Assembly (NCBI GenBank): GCA_910586575.1
Contig: CAJUJQ010000098.1
Location: forward strand, 1 to 12,116
Source: an uncultured Clostridia bacterium
GTDB lineage: Bacteria > Bacillota > Clostridia > Oscillospirales > Butyricicoccaceae
Length of the DNA stretch: 12,116 bases
Direction of reading: 5' to 3'
The notes below the pieces were generated by a model, which ran no database searches, was not told the origin of the DNA, and saw nothing but the letters and a program-made list of their open reading frames with translations. Made by a program: the position numbers and the translations under genes. Below, piece after piece: positions 7,001 to 12,116 of this stretch. Each line of letters opens with the position of its first letter. Positions within the stretch are counted from its first letter, which is position 1.

Positions 7001-9654
7001 CAGCGCATATCTATGCCATTGCAATGGATTCGCTGACTGATGAACAGAAGGAAACGCTGTACTTTACCGCTGACATGGAGCTGACAGGAGATGACCAGGC
7101 GCCGACCGACGAACTGTGCGAAATCCGCAACATTTCCGCAGACCCGGCTGCGAAGGAAAAGCTGGAAGCGCTTCTGAATGCGGGCAACACCGTTTACGCG
7201 GCGTATGAGGTGGAAGTAGACGGGACGGCAAGCCCCTACCTGCGCAATCTGCATATCCCGGAGGAAACCATCACTGACCGTTCGGTCGTGTTGGCCTGGA
7301 ACCGCGACTCGCTGTACAGCGTGGCTGACCTGGAAGGCACGGAGGTGCGTGTAAATGGCCGCACGGTAGTCGAGCTGGATACCGAAATGAGCTATACCGT
7401 CCGTGACTTGTCCCCATCGACTTCATATACATTTGAGGTCGAAACCCATTATGGCGATGGACAGAGCGTTACCGAAACGGTCACCGCAAGGACGGATGCC
7501 GCGCCGGTGCGTGTGCTGAACGTCATGGAATATGGCGCTGTGGGTGACGGTTCGACGTTGGATACCGCTGCTATCCAGGCCGCGATTGACGACTGCCCGG
7601 CTGGCGGCGAGGTCTGGATGCCCGAAGGACGGATCTTCTATTCCGGCGCGCTGTTCCTCAAGAGCAACATGACACTGCGGGTAGACGGCATCCTGCTGGG
7701 CAGCCCCGACCCGAAGGATTATCCACGCATTGTATCCCGCTGGGAAGGCTGGCGTAGGATTTACCAGGCCGCCGATGAATGGCTGAATGAAAACGAGCGG
7801 ACAGGCAGGGAGAATATAGGCAAGGACAATGAATATGTATATTCCAGCCTGCTGACAGTCGGTGTTTATGATGAGGGTGAAAACGGGTATACGGCGCCTT
7901 ATAACGTGGAAAACGTCACGATCTGCGGTTCGGGCCAGATTAACGCAAACGGTTACCGGCTGGGCTATAACGAGGGCCCCAACAGCGCAGTCAAAGGCGG
8001 CGGCAATGGTATTGATTACAGCCTGTGCCGGCAGAACCCCAATATTCGCGGCCACGTGCTGGTTACCCACAACGTTTGCGGCATGTATGTTGCTGACGTG
8101 ATGCTTGCAAACGGTCCGGCGTGGACGATTGATGCGATTTACAGCAAGAATGTGACCTTTGACAATATTGCGGTCGTAGCATTGAGCAACTACAAAACTA
8201 ATGTTGGAAGCAACCGCAACTACATTCTTAATGGCGATGGCCTTGACGTAGACTCATCGACCCATGTCAATATCCTGAACAGCTTCTTCCGGGCTGGCGA
8301 CGACGCAATTGCTGCGAAGTCCGGCAAGAACGTGGAGGGCTGGCTGCGCGGGAAACCGACCGCATATCTTCGCGTAAGCGATGTATTCAGCCTTGGCAGC
8401 CGTTATGGGCTGATTATTGGCAGCGAAATGGCAGGTGGCGCGCATGATATCCTGTTCCTGAACAGTGAGTTTGTGGATAATGTTTCCGATAACAGCATGT
8501 GGATCAAGGCGCCGATCGATCGCGGCGGACTGGTTGAGGACATTACCCATCGGGATATTTTCAATAACAGCAGGCAGGCCGCAATTAAGACGCAGACGGC
8601 TTACAGTACGAAGCTGGGGGCGAGTGCGTCACCAATCTACACCCGCATTCGCCGGTTGACTTATGAGAACATCACAGAAAAATCGGGAGGCAAGGGAAGT
8701 GCTTGCATGTTTAACGGCAATCAATACAGCACTATCCGTGATGTGGTGATCCGTGGTTTCCAGTCCGAGGTGAAGCTGAGCTATGTAGATGGGATGCAGC
8801 TGACCGAAACGGGAGGTTATACAATCGATACAAAGAGCGGCGGCACCGAACAGAACGTAACAAATGTGACCGTGCAAAGCGCAGCCGCTGAAGCGGATAT
8901 AGGGCTGAAGTTGGCTACTGGCGCAGCAGATGTGAAGGCAATCGACCTTGAAGATGCAGCCATTGATGTCCGTAAAGGCACAACTGTGGAACAGCTGCTG
9001 GTACAGCTGATGCCGGAAGGGTCTGAGACAGACGGGCAGAAGTGGATAATTGCAGATGAAACCGGGACCGAAAAGGCTGGCAGCGCTACGTTGGACCACG
9101 GTGACCAGCTGACTGTTGCCATGAAAAATGGCACTGGGAGAAAAGCATATACAGTGCGGTTCTATAAGGCTGATGAAATTGCGGCCAGCACCGTTGTCGA
9201 GGCGATCGGCTCGGAAACCGTCAAGAAGCTCAGCGGCTCCTCGCTGGAGGTCTGTGCGGCTGCCACGGTAGCGGATCTTCTGGAAGAGCTGCGCTCGGAG
9301 TTGGGAGGCGCATTGACGCTGTCTGTCAACGACGGGGAAGGTGCTCCGATGGATGAGGATGATGAGCTGGTAACCGGCTGTACGCTTCATGTGGTCGCTG
9401 AGGATGGCGACACAGCAGCGGATTATGTGATCACGGTCCAGGGAACAAAAGCCCCAGATGCTGATGCGGCGGAGGAGGAGACGGTATCAGAGAAAAAGGA
9501 TCCTCCGGCGGGAACCGATCCTGCAACTGAAATACCTTCTGGGGAACCTTCCGTGAGCGAAGAATCTGGCAGCGGAACCGATGGGGATGAGACGTATGCG
9601 GGCGACACCCCCACTGTGACAGCGCCGGAGACGGCACAGCAGGAAACGGCATAG
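4063..9654 (+). CDS. Secreted SLH-anchored multidomain GH28 (polygalacturonase-type) protein
   Basis: A 1863-residue cell-surface enzyme, probably cleaving a pectic polysaccharide. A signal peptide spans 1-24, with likely cleavage after AAFA. Three SLH domains (about 30-200, motifs TRAE 65-68, TREE 124-127, TRAE 186-189) should bind secondary wall polymer. Then follow: a beta-rich solenoid-like segment (about 207-390), three RPSGG repeats (415-429), an InlB-type repeat (GYVFAGW, 482-488), roughly five Ig-like/BIG2 modules (about 506-1050), a fibronectin III domain (LSPSTSYTFEV, 1116-1126), and a GH28 domain (about 1155-1590, starting YGAVGDGSTLDTAA). GH28 aspartates D1392, D1413 and D1414 are present (NGDGLD, GDDAIA); the usual HG and RxK motifs are Y1448-G and W1480-I-K1482. 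Two similar modules (1627-1702, 1711-1793) and an acidic S/T/P/E tail end it; no LPXTG is seen. ATG 4063 is chosen because AGGAAGG lies five bases upstream and the signal peptide starts there; ATG 4006 and TTG 3973 are less likely. Confidence 0.9.
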   Translation: MKKRVLALTLTFSMVFTMLNAAFAVSPADFSDMPNDWSRGAIERAIGNGLLSGANGRINASGKLTRAEMAAIIVRAFGATQAADLSAFSDVSSSDWYYDAMQKAVGMGVLSGSNRKLNPDAFITREEVCAVLHRAFLLEDGGAAAQKFHDFDRISDWAKEAVSAMAAKGFIAGDSAGNVSAGNTITRAEFAQMMDNLVKGYPSGTAGGVIDGNAVVKAGGVLSGVTVKGDLILADGIGRDSIDLSGVMVEGRILVRGGSEVKLSGSTTAESIAVAASAAVRNDTGRKFTNISIEGSSANVTFTGAFGTVEVKADGVTVRADSSASIDQVTTAVGGTTVEGSGTVKAVNVQAGASGTKVTTQNTGITVAPGAGRVGSVNGSLEPGETGATDGLGRMEAKIKSDGQETDNTKKESNRPSGGRPSGGRPSGGSNRTAYTVSGADGQPIGSFDSGTVLTVDPANGDRTYTVAVNGPVTLETPIRSGYVFAGWMVSGTAITARWTKRAGALSLNWETYAMACGRSLEEGETLTLEASFSSGGYTAPEVRWHSSDPSVVAIKDDAGESVIVQARTNGIVDITASLYDGERLIDSAVCRIVSVDGYDHTTMQRLRLSADRLTLQKDAGPTVLTPIFFPVDIPADGTMDTSLEIVDGYDSSVIAVSLNEDQPYTDYADIGNLARGDCQILYDQVVVTPVGAGETTFTVRSAYNGRAASCTVTVTDEALAVTGLVGGSEDVITLTVGKNGENTRQLHVIPTGGTSDIIWSSSNPHIAAVDANGLVTAHSTSNYEERATNSSALDANDSNYKTVTITATSVQGGFTQEFKVMVLPQATRVTGISVNAERLSLAAGTHSELYAAVNPASILSPDVRWSSSNERVVRVESTEDNVFGAPSARLTAVAPGTAAVTAFYEGVSASCTVTVTNGEVPVSEITINGPDTLVRDQVAALTARVTANATNPKLLWLSDNRTVVTVDREGNLQGYDAGTAHIYAIAMDSLTDEQKETLYFTADMELTGDDQAPTDELCEIRNISADPAAKEKLEALLNAGNTVYAAYEVEVDGTASPYLRNLHIPEETITDRSVVLAWNRDSLYSVADLEGTEVRVNGRTVVELDTEMSYTVRDLSPSTSYTFEVETHYGDGQSVTETVTARTDAAPVRVLNVMEYGAVGDGSTLDTAAIQAAIDDCPAGGEVWMPEGRIFYSGALFLKSNMTLRVDGILLGSPDPKDYPRIVSRWEGWRRIYQAADEWLNENERTGRENIGKDNEYVYSSLLTVGVYDEGENGYTAPYNVENVTICGSGQINANGYRLGYNEGPNSAVKGGGNGIDYSLCRQNPNIRGHVLVTHNVCGMYVADVMLANGPAWTIDAIYSKNVTFDNIAVVALSNYKTNVGSNRNYILNGDGLDVDSSTHVNILNSFFRAGDDAIAAKSGKNVEGWLRGKPTAYLRVSDVFSLGSRYGLIIGSEMAGGAHDILFLNSEFVDNVSDNSMWIKAPIDRGGLVEDITHRDIFNNSRQAAIKTQTAYSTKLGASASPIYTRIRRLTYENITEKSGGKGSACMFNGNQYSTIRDVVIRGFQSEVKLSYVDGMQLTETGGYTIDTKSGGTEQNVTNVTVQSAAAEADIGLKLATGAADVKAIDLEDAAIDVRKGTTVEQLLVQLMPEGSETDGQKWIIADETGTEKAGSATLDHGDQLTVAMKNGTGRKAYTVRFYKADEIAASTVVEAIGSETVKKLSGSSLEVCAAATVADLLEELRSELGGALTLSVNDGEGAPMDEDDELVTGCTLHVVAEDGDTAADYVITVQGTKAPDADAAEEETVSEKKDPPAGTDPATEIPSGEPSVSEESGSGTDGDETYAGDTPTVTAPETAQQETA
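5305..5349 (+). repeat. Three tandem 15-bp units encoding RPSGG
   Basis: Units at 5305-5319, 5320-5334 and 5335-5349 differ only at the third position of the last two codons. They encode a short Arg/Pro/Gly-rich hinge between the wall-anchoring half and the Ig-like stalk of the pectinase. Such tandem units can vary in copy number between strains. Confidence 0.85.
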
Positions 9655-9714
9655 AATAGCAGTTAACTTTCTCCATATGATCAGGAGAAAAACAGTATAT
9701 ATAGAAAACGATGA

Positions 9715-9912
9715 TTTCTTGTCAGCGCTAAAGATGATCATATTTCCCTTCTTGTATCTGCAAATAAGGCAAACTTAAGAGATATTCCAAGCAATATATA
9801 CAAAGGAGCTGCAAATATATTTTGTCTTGTAAGCGGATCCTGGCAAAACGCTGGCGTTTTCTATATAGATGAAGCAATCAGCGTAAGCGAAAATACGCCA
9901 TCAACCGAGTAG
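9715..9912 (+). pseudogene. AT-rich open frame without a start codon, likely gene remnant
   Basis: Sixty-five sense codons follow a TGA at 9712-9714 and end at TAG 9910-9912, with no ATG, GTG or TTG near the beginning. The product reads like real protein: DHISLLVSANKANLRDIP, then NIYKGAANIFCLVSGSWQN, then AGVFYIDEAISVSE. It is in the same frame as the pectinase but separated from it by several stops. The DNA is much more AT-rich than the flanking genes, suggesting a different origin. It may be the C-terminal remnant of a deleted or frameshifted gene. No family is recognised, and a chance open frame remains possible. Confidence 0.35.
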
Positions 9913-9941
9913 GAAGCAGGTGATTCGTTCACCTGCTTCCT
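9911..9941. terminator. 13-bp perfect hairpin, possible bidirectional terminator
   Basis: AGGAAGCAGGTGA (9911-9923) pairs perfectly with TCACCTGCTTCCT (9929-9941) around the loop TTCGT. It lies downstream of the pectinase gene and at the end of the remnant frame. The stem is strong, but no U-tract follows on either strand (plus side CTCAATTATAATGG), so intrinsic termination is plausible rather than certain. Confidence 0.45.
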
Positions 9942-10140
9942 CTCAATTATAATGGTATCAGGAAATCAGACCAGCGACTTGAAAAATGCGTGAACATCGT
10001 ATAAACGAAATAGAACGCGAAAGAAAGGGCGGGAAACATGGCACGCACAAATTCCTTTCAGAATAATCCTCCCTGAAAATGGAAATCAACCTTAAGTTGT
10101 GAATTGCTTAAATTACTGCAAATGTTTTTAATGTGCAGTA
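9942..10140. other. Intergenic stretch between convergent transcription units
   Basis: No convincing gene is seen. Two very short frames exist, at 9986 (26 codons) and 10038 (12 codons, preceded by AAGGGCGGG), neither resembling a known protein. A 7-bp inverted repeat TACTGCA (10114-10120)/TGCAGTA (10134-10140) abuts the stop codon of the minus-strand flavoprotein gene and could help end its transcript, but it lacks a clear U-tract. Confidence 0.35.
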
Positions 10141-11220
10141 TTATGAAGCAAAATTGCTTTTCGTGGCCTGCGGATTTCCGGCAAGCTCGTCCATCAGCCG
10201 GGGGACGGTGGTTAGCTCGTGCAGCTCGGCAGCTCCCGCGCCGCAGAAAATCAGGCCGCTGCCATCGTTTGCCGCGTCGAATAGGGCGCGGGAGATGCAA
10301 TATTTCGTGGTGGCAGGGCTACATGCCTCCATGCAGCCGTAGCAGCGGGCGGGGGGGAGGTGGTCAGCCTCCACGCGCTGCAAAAACGGGGTGGAAATGG
10401 CACGTGCCGCCAGCCCGACCGGGCTTTTGATAATGCGGATATCCTCGCGGCGCGCATTCAGGTAGGTCTGCTTGAATTCCGGACAGGCGTCACATTCCTC
10501 GGTCGCGACAAACCGTGTGCCGACCTGTACGCCGGACGCGCCCAGCGCCAGCATCCGGCAGACATCCGCATGGGACGCGATGCCGCCTCCCGCAATGATC
10601 GGGATGCGCACGGAATGTGCCTGTTCGACCGTTTGCAGATAGTCGCGCACCTCGGCCACGCAGTCCTCAAGCGGGGGGAAGGTACTGTCTGTCATATCCT
10701 GGTATTTGAAACCCAGGTGGCCGCCCGCAAGCGGTCCCTCGACAACAACCGCGTCGGGCAGCCGCCCCTGGCGCAGCCACTTGCTGACAATCAGCTTGCA
10801 CGCCCGCGCAGAGGATACAATCGGGACGATTTTGGTGCTGCTGCCCTTGGTCAGCTCGGGCAGAGAGAAGGGGAGGCCCGCCCCGGAAACAATTAAATCC
10901 GCACCGCATCGGACGGCTTCGCGGACATAAAGCCCGTAGTGGTTCATCACCGACATGAAGTTAAAGCCGATGATGCCGTGCGGGCTTTTCTCGCGTGCCT
11001 TTTGCAGCTCGGTGCCTATGGCGCGAAGATTGGCGGCCACGGGGTCTTTCTCAAAATCCGGCTCGCGGAAGCCAATTTGTACGCCGGAAATGATGCCGAT
11101 GCCGCCCGTCTCCGCAACGGCGGACGCAAGCCCGGACAGTGAAATGCCGACTCCCATGCCGCCCTGTACGATGGGCAGGCGGGCGGTCAGCCCGCCGATG
11201 TGCAGCGCTGGTAATTTCAT
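10141..11220 (-). CDS. Nitronate monooxygenase-family FMN flavoprotein
   Basis: A 359-residue cytoplasmic TIM-barrel flavoprotein of the nitronate monooxygenase (former 2-nitropropane dioxygenase) family. Members oxidise alkyl nitronates; the related FabK enoyl-ACP reductases share the fold. Visible motifs are QGGMGVGIS (19-27) near the FMN site, GGHLGF around H168 (the position of the catalytic histidine in the family), the phosphate-binding AGGGIAS, and GASGVQVGTRFVATEE. A cysteine-rich C-terminal segment follows (C293-Y-G-C296 and C300, with more downstream), seen in a clostridial subgroup, which could be structural or bind metal. The start is supported by GAGAGGAG about ten bases upstream of ATG. 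It is transcribed alone from the promoter at 11324-11352, divergently from the YjbQ-family gene. In an anaerobe the true substrate is uncertain, and no fatty-acid genes are adjacent to support a FabK role. Confidence 0.82.
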   Translation of the reverse strand: MKLPALHIGGLTARLPIVQGGMGVGISLSGLASAVAETGGIGIISGVQIGFREPDFEKDPVAANLRAIGTELQKAREKSPHGIIGFNFMSVMNHYGLYVREAVRCGADLIVSGAGLPFSLPELTKGSSTKIVPIVSSARACKLIVSKWLRQGRLPDAVVVEGPLAGGHLGFKYQDMTDSTFPPLEDCVAEVRDYLQTVEQAHSVRIPIIAGGGIASHADVCRMLALGASGVQVGTRFVATEECDACPEFKQTYLNARREDIRIIKSPVGLAARAISTPFLQRVEADHLPPARCYGCMEACSPATTKYCISRALFDAANDGSGLIFCGAGAAELHELTTVPRLMDELAGNPQATKSNFAS

Positions 11221-11259
11221 ATGATAAATGCTCCTCTCATTGGCAATTCTTTTTGTTGG

Positions 11260-11280
11260 CTGTCCCGCAATGGGGGACAG
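11260..11280 (-). promoter_or_regulatory. Hairpin in the 5' leader of the flavoprotein gene
   Basis: CTGTCCC (11260-11266) and GGGACAG (11274-11280) form a perfect 7-bp stem with a 7-base loop. It lies between the promoter (11324-11352) and the start codon at 11220, about 20 bp upstream of the ribosome binding site. Its role is unknown: it may stabilise the mRNA, or be an operator. Confidence 0.35.
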
Positions 11281-11323
11281 GCGGTGGAGTACCTTGCATG
11301 CCGCTGTACTTACTTACTTTATC

Positions 11324-11352
11324 AGTATAGCACAATTTAATTAGCGAATCAA
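11324..11352 (-). promoter_or_regulatory. Sigma-A promoter of the flavoprotein gene
   Basis: On the minus strand, -35 TTGATT (11352-11347), a 17-base spacer and -10 TATACT (11329-11324). The predicted start near 11317 gives a leader of about 95 nt that includes the hairpin at 11260-11280. Confidence 0.68.
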
Positions 11353-11374
11353 ATTTTTATCTGAAAAAAATCCC

Positions 11375-11380
11375 TATAAT
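11375..11380 (+). promoter_or_regulatory. Possible -10 box for the YjbQ-family gene
   Basis: A perfect TATAAT about 75 bp upstream of the GTG start. The -35 region 17 bases upstream is a T-rich run with poor consensus. It lies back to back with the flavoprotein promoter, as expected for divergent genes. Confidence 0.4.
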
Positions 11381-11453
11381 TTTACTGTACTTTTTGGCGG
11401 AAATGCGGTACGATAGAGAAAAGGCGCAAGCCGACCGAAAGGAGAAAACGAAC

Positions 11454-11870
11454 GTGAAAAGTTATCGTAAGGAATTATATTTCAATCTGCCGACCCGTCG
11501 GGGGCTGGTCAACATCACCGGGGATGTACAGAAAGCCATCACCGAAAGCGGCGTGCAGGAGGGGCTGGTGCTAGTGAATGCCATGAATATCACCGCGTCG
11601 GTCTTTATCAATGACGACGAGCCGGGGCTGCATCAGGACTATGAGGACTGGCTGGAAGGGCTTGCGCCTGAAAAGCCGTATTCCCGCTACCGCCACAACG
11701 GCTATGAGGACAACGGCGACGCCCATTTGAAGCGCACCATCATGGGGCGTGAGGTTGTCTGCGCGATTACCAAGGGCAAGCTGGATTTCGGTACTTGGGA
11801 GCAGATTTTCTACTTCGAGTTTGACGGTAAGCGCCGCAAGCATGCCCTGATTAAGATTATCGGGGAATAA
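11454..11870 (+). CDS. YjbQ family protein (UPF0047, TIGR00149 type)
   Basis: A 138-residue protein of the YjbQ/UPF0047 family, widespread small enzymes some of which rescue thiamine phosphate synthase mutants; the native reaction is unsettled. Family features are LVNAMNITASVFIND (39-53), LHQDYEDWLE (59-68), RHNGYEDNGDAHLKR, GREVVCAITKGKLDFGTWEQ and the C-terminal FEFDGKRRKHALIKIIGE. The length is typical. GTG at 11454 is chosen because AAAGGAG lies nine bases upstream and homologues begin near this point; the frame opens earlier at a TTG (11394) but those 20 residues look non-native. Residue 45 is asparagine where the family normally has histidine in a (P/M)H(T/I)TA motif. Nothing follows closely in an operon: an IS256-family end begins 66 bp downstream. 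A possible intrinsic promoter lies at 11375-11380. Confidence 0.87.
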   Translation: MKSYRKELYFNLPTRRGLVNITGDVQKAITESGVQEGLVLVNAMNITASVFINDDEPGLHQDYEDWLEGLAPEKPYSRYRHNGYEDNGDAHLKRTIMGREVVCAITKGKLDFGTWEQIFYFEFDGKRRKHALIKIIGE

Positions 11871-11936
11871 TGGCCCTGCGATTGGAAAGTGCCTGCGCCT
11901 TGGAACAGTGCGTGGAATCCCTGCGGGCGGCGCTTG

Positions 11937-12116
11937 GGTAAAGTCTGTATAATGGTGTAAAATAAAAAAGCCAAAGTGCGAAGCATCAGGTATAATGTTG
12001 ATAATAACCACAGCTGCTGAGGGGGTGCCTAAACAGCATCCTCCAAGCAGAATCAGCGGAGCAGCTGAAGGCAGCGCCGTATGAGCGGACGGAAGCCCGG
12101 ACAGACAGCAGAAACG
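11937..12116 (+). mobile_element. IS256-family insertion sequence, left end (runs off window)
   Basis: Sequence from GGTAAAGTCTGTATAATGG (11937) onward, continuing through GTGTAAAATAAAAAAGCC, closely resembles the terminal inverted repeat recalled for IS256 (GATAAAGTCCGTATAATTG and on). It is followed by a frame encoding an IS256-type transposase segment. IS256 elements make 8-9-bp target duplications, so the bases just before 11937 (GGCGCTTG, 11929-11936) are the candidate duplication, to be matched at the other end outside this window. Confidence 0.65.
12008..12116 (+). CDS. IS256-family transposase, N-terminal fragment (partial)
   Basis: The open frame after TAA 12005-12007 reads PQLLRGCLNSILQAESAEQ, then LKAAPYERTEARTDSRN, and leaves the window. 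The pattern LNxIL...E(Q)L.A.PYERTE.R.DSRNG is the conserved N-terminal region of IS256/mutator-type DDE transposases. About 25-30 residues that normally precede it are absent, and there is no ATG, GTG or TTG in this frame. Only 71 bp separate the presumed IS end from the frame, less than intact IS256 needs for its leader plus N-terminus. The copy is therefore either degenerate or a member with an unusual start, possibly CTG at 12014/12017 or a shift from the ATG at 11995. Confidence 0.6.

Noticed and set aside
4662..8070. Long minus-strand frames inside the pectinase (for example 5354-4662 and 8070-7423)
   Set aside because: They are antisense shadows of a GC-rich coding strand with clear protein domains; their translations are low-complexity and match nothing.
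9986..10075. Two tiny frames (26 and 12 codons) ahead of the flavoprotein terminator region
   Set aside because: Too short, no similarity, and only one has a plausible ribosome binding site; no evidence for translation.

Overview
The window looks like chromosome from an anaerobic, Gram-positive Clostridia-type bacterium, probably a gut Oscillospiraceae/Ruminococcaceae relative. This is inferred from strong AGGAGG-like ribosome binding sites, near-consensus sigma-A promoters, a C_GCAxxG_C_C protein, three S-layer homology (SLH) domains on a secreted enzyme, and GC-rich genes separated by AT-rich, repeat-bearing gaps. No rRNA, tRNA or CRISPR array was found.

Layout. The left edge (1-435, +) holds the 3' part of a VanZ-like membrane protein. 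It converges on a two-gene minus-strand unit (1719-512): a TtcA-like tRNA thiolation ATPase followed by a small C_GCAxxG_C_C cysteine protein, both apparently driven by a good promoter at 1751-1779. Next is about 1.1 kb without a convincing gene (1780-2911). It holds a sigma-A promoter, two copies of a LacI-type operator palindrome (2143-2174 and 2530-2553), a short hairpin repeat with a second copy at 451-493, and a 100-bp hairpin element (2754-2854).

The centre (2912-9654, +) is a regulator-enzyme pair. A LacI-family repressor is followed 86 bp later by a 1863-residue secreted protein. That protein carries a signal peptide, three SLH domains, a solenoid-like segment, a short PSGG linker, an InlB-type repeat, a series of Ig-like domains, a fibronectin type III domain, a GH28 (polygalacturonase-type) catalytic domain, two related C-terminal modules and an acidic tail. 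The simplest reading is a pectin-responsive locus: the repressor controls itself and the wall-anchored enzyme through the upstream palindromes. The GH28 domain keeps its three aspartates, but the usual HG and RxK motifs read YG and WIK, so its substrate may differ from ordinary pectin.

The right part has a 485-bp AT-rich gap with an apparent gene remnant and a long hairpin. It is followed by a minus-strand nitronate monooxygenase-like flavoprotein (11220-10141) and, divergently, a YjbQ-family protein (11454-11870). The window ends inside the left end of an IS256-family insertion sequence (about 11937 onward) whose transposase reading frame appears to lack its normal N-terminus.
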